NCBI GenBank assembly: GCA_030144725.1
Contig: JASKMD010000026.1
Span: 1,375,981-1,439,980 of the forward strand
Direction of reading: 5' to 3'
Length of the DNA stretch: 64,000 nucleotides
Source: Haematococcus lacustris
Taxonomy: Eukaryota; Chlorophyta; Chlorophyceae; Chlamydomonadales; Haematococcaceae
Numbering within the stretch: position 1 is the first letter of the stretch; each line of letters begins with the position of its first letter. Below are positions 11,603 through 28,065 of the stretch, one piece after another. The notes below the pieces were generated by a model. That model saw nothing but the letters and a program-made list of their open reading frames with translations, ran no database searches and had not been told where the DNA came from. The translations under genes were made by a program, and so were the position numbers.

Positions 11603-11938
11603 TGTTACGTGGGTGGGTGTAATGCACCGGATGTGCACCTCTAACATCTCGCGAGCACCTATTCCAACGCAACATTGGTTTCCGACCGATACCCTATGTG
11701 TCGAGAGGACACGGGTTCGATCCTTGGAAATTGCGTGGTGTCTCTCCCACATCCGGTAGAAAGATTACCTGGATGGGGTTTCGCTCACTCGTGTGCACCG
11801 AAACGCCCAAGGCAAGGCCTTGTAGAGCTAAGGGCCCGAGGACGGACCCCAATAGGCGGGGAGGAATGTTACGTGGGTGGGTGTAATGCACCGGATGTGC
11901 ACCACTAACATCTCGCGAGCACCTATTCCAACGCAACA
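11603..11938. mobile_element. TRIM (terminal-repeat retrotransposon in miniature), complete
   Basis: 336-bp element with 72-bp direct terminal repeats at 11603-11674 and 11867-11938 that differ at one base. They start TGTTACG and end CAACA, the TG...CA ends of LTRs. Both flanks carry CAGTG (11598-11602 and 11939-11943), a perfect 5-bp target duplication. A purine tract ggcggggaggaa abuts the right repeat, as a polypurine tract should. TTGGTTTCCGACC directly follows the left repeat, where a primer-binding site belongs, although I could not match it to a tRNA. The 192-bp interior has no coding capacity and contains ggttcgatcc (11714-11723), which matches a Pol III B box. The features imply plus-strand orientation. 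Mobilisation would need proteins from another LTR element. Confidence 0.9.
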
Positions 11939-12329
11939 CAGTGGGGGAGGGGGTGTGTAAGCCGGTGATACCTTAGTGTGCGCCGACCCAAATGGTGTAT
12001 TCGGCGGAAGCGAGTACGAATATATGTTTCATTCACCCCGTCTAGGCGCCCTGCACGCCCGGCAGGCATCGCGTTGGGTGTCAGCCGGACATTCCATTTG
12101 TGCACAACCAGCTCACTACGCTATGTGGATGGGGTCACAGCGATGTGGCTCACCGTGCCAAGGAGACCCGTCTCGCCGATGTGATTTGTTCGCGGGCACA
12201 TGTGGCAGTACGCGAGCTAAGACTCCAATGGCTAGCGCTGATGGTCAGATTACGCGGACTAACTCGTGGCTGCCAATGTGATAAACGCTATCGAAAAGGG
12301 TGCAGTATTGAGGAAGTAATCGCATGCAT

Positions 12330-12450
12330 ATTACCAACCCCATGTTGGGGGCGCCTGACGGACAGACGAAAGACAGATTGACAGACGAAAGACGGGTGGT
12401 TGAGACGAAAAGACGACGTAGACGACAGACGTCGTCTTTTTGTCTGCAGA
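12330..12450. repeat. GACAGACGAAAGAC repeats and hairpins
   Basis: Short tandem gacagacgaaagac-type units followed by overlapping palindromes around gacgtcgtc (about 12405-12455). The stretch lies immediately left of the MITE and is not part of it. Confidence 0.6.
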
Positions 12451-12464
12451 CGACGTCTTGTCAC

Positions 12465-12945
12465 CAGGCTTGTGAAAATTGCAGATTTTCATTCAGATTT
12501 TCAATGAAAATTTTCATCTGAAAATATGAACGTATTCACTGCACATCTGAAAGTGCCGGGTGTTGCCCCCGGTCAGATCGCAGATCGGGTGTTGAAGAGT
12601 GTTTGGCTTGGCTGTGATTGGCTTGGCTGGCGCCAGCGCGCTACAGCCACAGCGGAAGAAGCGCAAGCCAGAAAACGCCACAGATGGCGGATCCACGGAC
12701 AGCATGGACGGCTTGCATCATTTAAAATGGCTTTCATGTCTGACCTTAGGCAAACTAGGCATTTCTGCATTTCAAGCAATGCAGGCCTACAAACAAGCCG
12801 CGTTTAAAAGGATAGGCTGAGAACAAGCGGCATCCGCTCAGTTTCACTGAAGATGAAACTCTTTCACATTTTCACATGAAACACTTTCATTTTCACTGAA
12901 AATTGAAAAACTGAAAAACTGAAAATCTGAAGATTCACAAGCCTG
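12465..12945. mobile_element. hAT-type MITE with 8-bp target duplication
   Basis: 481-bp element with imperfect terminal inverted repeats beginning CAGGCTTGTGAA. The outer 12 bases match perfectly; the inversion continues imperfectly through AT-rich attttc/gaaaat blocks for about 60-100 bp. Both sides carry CTTGTCAC (12457-12464 and 12946-12953), a perfect 8-bp target duplication as made by hAT transposases, and the CAGG terminus suits that superfamily. The interior encodes no transposase. This hAT-type element lies next to exons that themselves look hAT-like. Confidence 0.88.
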
Positions 12946-13000
12946 CTTGTCACAGCCCTGGTCGTGGCACATTCAAACCGCCTGAAGTTTGAGCTGGACT

Positions 13001-13100
13001 TGGTAGATAGATAGATGATGATGTGGCTTACACCGCTTAAGCCGTCAGCCATTAGGGTGCTAGGCCGCCCTCCCCCTCTAGGGGTTCGGGACTTTCTGTA
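13001..13100. repeat. dispersed repeat, SINE-like, copy 1
   Basis: Begins with (TAGA)n, then tggcttacaccgcttaag and cgtcagcc, and ends near ggggttcggg. It shares these blocks with 15361-15440. The tggcttacaccg and ggttcg motifs have the order and rough spacing of Pol III A and B boxes, suggesting a tRNA-derived SINE. The ends are not defined, so the class is uncertain. Confidence 0.5.
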
Positions 13101-13307
13101 ACGCACTTCAAAGGTGCACAAACAAAGGTGCACACTATGGGATTTGCTGTGAGTATAGTGTAGGCGATGTAAAAGGGAAGGCTATGGGATGGGAAAGATA
13201 AGAGCATGGGCATGGGAGTGAGCATGAGCATAGGCAAGGACAAGGCGAGGGCAAGGGCTGGGGAATATGTCATAGGGCAAGTCACGGGCATAAGCATGGG
13301 TACATAC

Positions 13308-14388
13308 CTTGACCGTCCGCGCTTGCCAGCTCTGCAATGCACATGTCGGCCATCATGACTTGTGAGTGCGTTAGCTTTGTATGACGACCGCGGTACCGGG
13401 GGTCCAGCAGCCCTGTTGCATACAAGGCCCCTGTCTCGCCGTACGCCACTCGCTCATTGAAGAGCTTGCTCATAGCAGCCAGCTCAGAGAAGTTGGCAGC
13501 TTCCTCGCACGCAAAGGAGCCAGCTGCCGCCAGCTGCCCCTGCCCAGCTTAAGGCTGGCCACCAGCCAGCTGCCCCTGCCCAGCTCCAGGCTGACCAGCC
13601 GCCAGCTGCCCCTGCCCAGCTCCAGGCTGACCAGCCGCCAGCTGCCCCTGCCCAGCTCCAGGCTGACCAGCCGCCAGCTGCCCCTGCCCAGCTCCAGGCT
13701 GGCCAGCAGCCAGCTGCCCCTGCCCAGCTTCAGGCTGACCAGCCGCCAGCTGCCCCTGCCCAGCTCCAGGCTGACCAGCCGCCAGCTGCCCCTGCCCAGC
13801 TCCAGGCTGGCCAGCAGCCAGCTGCCCCTGCCCAGCTCCAGGCTGACCAGCCGCCAGCTGCCCCTGCCCAGCTCCAGGCTGACCAGCCGCCAGCTGCCCC
13901 TGCCCAGCTCCAGGCTGGCCAGCAGCCAGCTGCCCCTGCCCAGCTCCAGGCTGACCAGGGCGTACATGATAAGGTCCTTGGCTTCCTCTATGTGCACCTT
14001 GATGCGGGACAGCTGAGACCAATCTACATGAACACGAGATGAGGGGAGGGGGGCAGGAGGGCAAGTGGGATGACATGAGGGGAGGTGGGGAGATGGCAGG
14101 TGGGTCGGAGGTGGTGGAGGGGCAAGGCGGATGGCAATGAGGCTCTAGCATGAGATGAAGGGAGGTGGGTGGATGGCGGAGACTCCTAGGTATGTTTCAT
14201 GCAACTATGCGGATGTCCTTTGTCCCGCAAGCATCGCACTCGTACACTCCCTCGTTGCCAGGAGCCTCATGGAAAAGCACCTTGTACCACGGCTCCTTTG
14301 GCCCTCGAGAAGCGTGAGAGGGCCCAGCAGCACAAGCGCGAGCTGTTGCACGCGCGGTTCCCGGCTGGGGCAAGGATGTTTGCCGCAA
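13308..14388 (-). CDS. 5' exons of the same minus-strand gene (BED-finger-like)
   Basis: Three coding blocks on the minus strand whose phases agree: about 14388-14206 (EPWYKVLFHEAPGNEGVYEC then DACGTKDIRI), 14012-13956 (LSRIKVHIEEAKDLIMYAL) and about 13503-13308 (EAANFSELAAMSKLFNERVA onward, through GLLDPRYRG, ending at a strong GTATGT donor). W..VLF, CDACG and SRIKVH follow the pattern of BED-type zinc fingers of plant hAT transposases, although the second metal-binding pair is not clear. The intron between the last two blocks is filled by a 36-bp minisatellite. No ATG is found for the first block, so an upstream exon is missing. The donor at 13307 is in phase with the coiled-coil exon at 11051. 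One gene from 14.4 to 9.8 kb is likely but not proven; it may be a domesticated or decayed transposase. Confidence 0.5.
13549..13958. repeat. 36-bp tandem repeat, probably intronic
   Basis: About 11 units of 36 bp around gctgcccctgcccagctcca. The unit is divisible by three, which leaves frames open on both strands. It lies between two in-phase exons of the minus-strand gene and begins exactly after a GTCAGC donor. Confidence 0.85.
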
Positions 14389-14539
14389 AGTGCACTAATG
14401 CGCTGTTGCCGAGTACCAGGCCCTTCCGTAGGTGATACACCCGCCATCGCGGCTAGTATCCAATAGGCGTGGACAGTCGGTTGGCCAAAGATGCCGATAC
14501 AGCCGATACAGTATCACATTACAGAGAAGCTACAGTCAC

Positions 14540-15314
14540 TCATACAGCGATACAGTCTGTATCTCTGTATCTTACATTGTATCGGGCCAGGCCTGCAGCA
14601 CATAGGCTCAACATGAAGTCATGCAAGTTCTCATTATTGTTCTGTAAGGTCATGGCAAACTCCGGCTGCTCCCTGATGGAACTCGTGGCAGTGCATTCAA
14701 AGATGAAATGCATGGCGTCATCCACTACCCCCTCTGTGCATCTGGTGCATGTGCGATCAATGAGAGTTAACCCCTCAAACCGAGCCTTCTCCACCCCCAG
14801 ACCGCTGTTGCCTAACCTGAACCTAGTCAGGCTCGTGCGAATTTCTGTAGAGAGCTGTCTGTTAAGCAGGTGTGGTGCCATGTGATTGATGCCAATGCCG
14901 TCCCCATGCTTGAACCATGCAGCATACGAACATCTCTCCCGATGCACCGTCTCAGGCAGTCTAGGGTCTCCCTCCAACCCAACCCAACGCCTCCCCCACC
15001 TCTCGAGCCACTTGACTTCCATAGCCTTGGTGCCTAGGACCATGTCCGGGCTCAAAGTGAACTCAACCCCCATCAGCTCTCTGGCGGCAAGCTGGAACTG
15101 AGCACTCCAGCTGGTCTGGCATCCTGCTTAACTCCACATCTGCCTTGATGACCCTCATTAGCAGGTCACTGTGGGATAGTTTGGCAGTGTTCCAGAACTT
15201 GCATGCAGCCCTTAGCCAGTAAAGCTGGAGGGGCACCTGCCCCAACTCATGCAGCACCATAAGGCCTGACACTGAGCTACGTACCCTGGCAGCAAACCTG
15301 AGAAAGCTGAGCAC
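14540..15314 (-). pseudogene. LINE C-terminal fragment (zf-RVT region), frameshifted
   Basis: A 15073-14540 frame encodes a segment typical of the C-terminus of non-LTR retrotransposon ORF2: RTSLTRFRLGNSGL, then CTRCTEGVVDDAMHFIFEC, a C-x2-C...H...C knuckle. The upstream part (15314 to about 15090, LHELGQVPLQLYWLRAACKF) is in another frame, so at least one frameshift separates them. No reverse transcriptase core is present. A related fragment with HMAPHLL lies at 43415-43627. It is dead and 5'-truncated, and unrelated in sequence to the large LINE at 28-35 kb. Confidence 0.75.
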
Positions 15315-15360
15315 TGGGTTGCACTGGGTTGCACTGGGTTGGACAGCTGCATACCGTGCC

Positions 15361-15440
15361 CGTAGATAGATAGGTGGCTTACACCGCTTAAGTCGTCAGC
15401 CGTTAGGACTTGGGAACTTGGGGTTCGTGCCCGCTTCCTG
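15361..15440. repeat. dispersed repeat, SINE-like, copy 2
   Basis: Same blocks as at 13001-13100: tagataga, tggcttacaccgcttaag, cgtcagccgttagg, and ggggttcgtgcc at the B-box-like position. GATA-type microsatellites also occur at about 15590-15625. Confidence 0.5.
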
Positions 15441-15763
15441 TCAGATAGGAGCAGTCTGCTCCAAGCAGAGCGCCATCGCCATGCTTACATGCTTACAAGA
15501 CGCAATTTGCAGCTTGAAAGCTTGTAAGACGCTACTTACATCTTGGTATTCCTAAAGTATGTGAACACAGCACAAGTATTTGTAGAGATACATAGATAGA
15601 TATATACATACATAGATACAGACTTATAGCTTCCGTTTTGGTATGATAAAGGGCCGCGGAGAGCCCACAGCTCCGAGCCCTTGGCATCGTCAATATTGAT
15701 GAACTATCCTGATGAACAGTTAAGCCTCCACCCCGCTCCATCCTAGGCGGGCCCAGGCGGGGC

Positions 15764-16915
15764 GGCGCGGGGCGGCGCGGGGCGGGGCGGGGCGGGGCGG
15801 GGCGGGGCGGGGCGGGGCGGGGCGGGGCGGGGCGGGGCGGGGCGGGGCGGGGCGGGGCGGGGCGGGGCGGGGCGGGGCGGGGCGGGGCGGGGCGGGGCGG
15901 GGCGGGGCGGGGCGGGGCGGGGCGGGGCGGGGCGGGGCGGGGCGGGGCGGGGCGGGGCGGGGCGGGGCGGGGCGGGGCGGGGCGGGGCGGGGCGGGGCGG
16001 GGCGGGGCGGGGCGGGGCGGGGCGGGGCGGGGCGGGGCGGGGCGGGGCGGGGCGGGGCGGGGCGGGGCGGGGCGGGGCGGGGCGGGGCGGGGCGGGGCGG
16101 GGCGGGGCGGGGCGGGGCGGGGCGGGGCGGGGCGGGGCGGGGCGGGGCGGGGCGGGGCGGGGCGGGGCGGGGCGGGGCGGGGCGGGGCGGGGCGGGGCGG
16201 GGCGGGGCGGGGCGGGGCGGGGCGGGGCGGGGCGGGGCGGGGCGGGGCGGGGCGGGGCGGGGCGGGGCGGGGCGGGGCGGGGCGGGGCGGGGCGGGGCGG
16301 GGCGGGGCGGGGCGGGGCGGGGCGGGGCGGGGCGGGGCGGGGCGGGGCGGGGCGGGGCGGGGCGGGGCGGGGCGGGGCGGGGCGGGGCGGGGCGGGGCGG
16401 GGCGGGGCGGGGCGGGGCGGGGCGGGGCGGGGCGGGGCGGGGCGGGGCGGGGCGGGGCGGGGCGGGGCGGGGCGGGGCGGGGCGGGGCGGGGCGGGGCGG
16501 GGCGGGGCGGGGCGGGGCGGGGCGGGGCGGGGCGGGGCGGGGCGGGGCGGGGCGGGGCGGGGCGGGGCGGGGCGGGGCGGGGCGGGGCGGGGCGGGGCGG
16601 GGCGGGGCGGGGCGGGGCGGGGCGGGGCGGGGCGGGGCGGGGCGGGGCGGGGCGGGGCGGGGCGGGGCGGGGCGGGGCGGGGCGGGGCGGGGCGGGGCGG
16701 GGCGGGGCGGGGCGGGGCGGGGCGGGGCGGGGCGGGGCGGGGCGGGGCGGGGCGGGGCGGGGCGGGGCGGGGCGGGGCGGGGCGGGGCGGGGCGGGGCGG
16801 GGCGGGGCGGGGCGGGGCGGGGCGGGGCGGGGCGGGGCGGGGCGGGGCGGGGCGGGGCGGGGCGGGGCGGGGCGGGGCGGGGCGGGGCGGGGCGGGGCGG
16901 GGCGGGGCGGGGCGG
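15764..16915. repeat. GGGGC pentanucleotide array, about 1.15 kb
   Basis: About 230 copies of ggggc with no interruption visible after a short degenerate ggcggcgcgg edge. The (PAPPR)n frames of 400-466 codons on the minus strand are artefacts. The G-rich strand could form quadruplexes throughout. True length is uncertain because such arrays collapse in assembly. Confidence 0.97.
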
Positions 16916-17750
16916 GCGAATGCATATGGCATGGAAGACCCACTTACTTATGATTGTTACGCCTTAGCCCAGCGTTACTACTACGACTACGACTAGTGAG
17001 CTGCAGCCTGATCATCGGACATGGGCACGAATGGCTGGGTCTCCACCCTCTCCACCACAGCTGTGAACCGGCTGACGGACGATGTGCACGTTGTTATTGG
17101 CAGCACAGGAGCACAACTTGCACATGCGCCTGTCGCCATTCGCGCAACCTTCGCCATTTGCGCAGAAGTGCCTCTGATACCAGACCTGTGTGTTGATGTT
17201 GGGCTGGTCTGCCCTGCTGCGCTCTACGAGCATGGAAGATCGGCGCAACAGGGTCCTCATCTGCTGAGTGGCGCGTGGTGACCACAGCTCCATCGCGGTC
17301 GATGTGCGCTCGTCGCGACGCACTGCTGCTGCTGCGGGTTTTAAAGGTCATAGGGTGCTCCACACATACGGTTGGTGGTTTGTCCGGACTTACCCCGTAT
17401 CGTTTACGGATATACGTGCCTTCGGATTACCATCCATAATACCGTAACTTACCCCGTATCGCCACAGCCCTGGATTAAAACTTGCATTTATAAAGGTATA
17501 TGAAAAACGCAGCGTTGACTGGCATCCTCTCAACTACATTAGCTCTGTAACTACCGCCTTGTCCGACCCACTTACTTATAGTTGTTACGCAGTACGACGG
17601 GTGCAGCGCTCACAAACGCCAAAAGCAGCAATGGCTGGTAGCTGCACCAGCCTATACAGGGTTTCCGGTCTTGAACAACATAGCCACAGCTCGGCGTGTC
17701 GATTTTGCTTCGTATACTGCTAATGCGGGTTGGGAGCCCCCGCAACCAGC
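16916..17750. other. no supported gene; probable promoter/5' UTR of kinase gene
   Basis: Contains two imperfect copies of gacccacttacttat plus ttgttacgc (about 16938-16963 and 17566-17590) and two copies of cttaccccgtatcg (about 17389 and 17448). A strong donor GTAAGCT at 17754 pairs with an acceptor at 17831, implying a 5' UTR intron of the kinase gene, so its transcription start probably lies here. Confidence 0.45.
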
Positions 17751-17840
17751 CAGGTAAGCTCCAAAGGACCCGTTGAACATTACTGTCGCCCAGCTGCGTT
17801 CTGAACTTTGCCTTGGATGGTTACTATACAGGCCTGCTCC

Positions 17841-25911
<8,071 letters not shown>

Positions 25912-28065
25912 AATGTTGAGGCAATTGTGTTGTCCACACATGGATATTTTGAGTTCATAGTGCGTGGTGTTTGCCCGTTGGACTGCTCTATGCTTAGACC
26001 CCTGCACCCCTTCACACTTGCCCGAACTTCACCCTTTTTGTAGGCCTGTCTGCCTGGGTCGCTGCCTTGTTGCAGTCACAAATACAATAAAGATGTCGGC
26101 TGAGGAAGGGGCCTTGATCAGCGGCATAGGGAAACCTAGGTCAATCCGAAAAGCCCTCCCTACACCAGGGGTACATGAGTTAAACGACTTCCATAAGTAA
26201 TGGATGATCGGCGGGCCGAGTACATTATGCGAAAATATGTATGGCCGCGGAGACGAGGACGAGTCCATAAGGTAGTAGATAATGGGGTCGCGGGCCGTTT
26301 TAGGTGGTTGTAAAACGCGAGGCACTGGCGCGTAACAGCTCGAGACCGAAGCCGGCGGCCGCGGAGCGTAGCGAGGAGTTTTACAGCGTCGAAGCTTCAT
26401 TTGGCGCGGCGGAGCCGCGTCTTCGGGATGTCAAACTTTTCGTATGATTTTGAGAGTTTGGTATTGCGAACATTGCCCTACTTGCAGACTTCAAGTATGG
26501 AAGAAGCTCTTTTCTTCGGCGTTGTGCCTTTGGACAGGCCGTCGGCCTCTAGCAGCCTCTCAGCGGGATTCCCTTCGATGTTCACATATTCGCTTCGCGT
26601 TGTTCGCTTCTCAGCTGGTCGCTATAGGTGCGTGGGAGCATCACTGTAGCCCGCCAGCTTCATATCGCAGCCCTTCAGCAGGTTGCCCTTGGCTCGGAGT
26701 GTTCCTTTCGCTTACCTCCTTTCGATTGTCGTAAAGGTGAAGATTGTAAGATTGTTGTCGCTACTCAGTACCATTGTTCTGATCATTTTCTAATTCCTTG
26801 TCGTAGGTCCTGTCTTTGCCCGCAAAGGGGTGCGCCAAGAGGCTGTTGGTATTGCGCCACCAAATGCGGTAGGTAGTCAGATTGATTCCTTGTTCGTGTC
26901 GCAGTATTGCTGCCTTATGCACTTGCTTGTCGTTGTGCGGGTTGTCTTGCGATGAGTTGCTGCTGCATGCTCGCTCCATCGGGGCCTACAGAGCTACCGC
27001 AATGCTTCAGACATCAGCAAGGCGCTGGTTGTCTGCAGTTGAGGGCAGCCAGCCTAGATACTGTTGTGATTGGCGTATGGGCAAGCGGAGTCAGTCTAGC
27101 TGATGATTGTGGATGTGGAATGAGAGGATGAGGCTTATGGCCTGGGCTAGATTGGGGGGCATTGATGGGTTGCAAGCAAGAAGTGCCCAGCCATTTCTAG
27201 AATAGGGTTGCTACTGCCCCCAATGCCGCCTTCCCTCACCCTTAGTGTTGCACCCTTGCCACACCTTGTCCTGCCTTCTGTTGCCTTGTCTTACCCAGGA
27301 CCCACGGCGACATGGCGCCACATCTGGGACCTTGGTGGGTGATGAGGAAGGGGAGGGAGTTGATGACATTGTGCAAACGGCGGAGCAGGCCGCTGTCTGA
27401 CACTGCCTCCACACCATCGTGACGCATATATAGGGCAGCATAGTCTAATGTGTCCGTGTCGCTTGAATAGCTTAACCACCTGTAACTTGGTCCAAATCTT
27501 GTTTGCCCTGCACTTGGTGTTGCCTTTGGTGTGGTCCCTGTGGTTGCTGAATGAGCAGGGGCCCATCTGAATGCTGCTGTTGTGAAGGAGGCGCTGGAGA
27601 GTAGTAGTGAGCATCATATCATAGTTCAGCCGAAAGGTGTAAAAGGCTGCATGTGAGCTCTATTATTAGGTGCACTTTTTTATAATAGAGATGCACTTTT
27701 TGTTAATAGCAGTGCGCTTTGCCTATTAATAGCGTTTTACCCATCTGTAATACCGGTGGTTTTAAGTGTTACAAAGCAGTAAAACTCCATTACATTCGCG
27801 TAATGTGCGAGGTAGAGGCGAATATCTGGTATATCTGAGGTCCGCGGCCCGTCAATTATACAAAAGCGCAGTCAACGTTAGGTACAAAAGTGCTCCCCGC
27901 GGCCCGTCAATTATACAAAAGCGCAGTCAACGTTAGGTCAATCTGAAGTTTTTATGACGAATTGGCTTTGCAGCAACGACAAAGCGTTCTATTTGTCTAT
28001 TCGCTATTTGCGCGGCCTGCCCAAAGCCCGAAGCTTCTAGTCAACATGCCAGCCTGGCAATTATA
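25912..28065. repeat. decayed dispersed-repeat region related to the insert in the copia element
   Basis: No protein family seen. Two points resemble the left end of the element at 58303: gagtacattatgcgaaaata (about 26219) and ggtagtagataat (about 26257). At 27785-27845 there is gcgtaatgtgcgaggtag plus ctggtatatctgaggt, matching 53262-53292, and gccagcctggcaattataag (about 28048) matches 53511-53530. A 42-bp segment (ccgcggcccgtcaattatac onward) is tandemly duplicated at about 27841-27940. The arms that are adjacent at 53.2 kb are here separated by about 1.5 kb. Confidence 0.55.

Noticed and set aside
11690..11730. tRNA gene suggested by ggttcgatcc
   Set aside because: The T-arm-like B box is there, but no acceptor stem or anticodon arm pairs around it; it lies inside a TRIM.
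15532..16943. Open frames of 407 and 466 codons encoding (PAPPR)n
   Set aside because: They exist only because the GGGGC pentamer lacks stops in these frames; no start context, exon or unique sequence supports translation.
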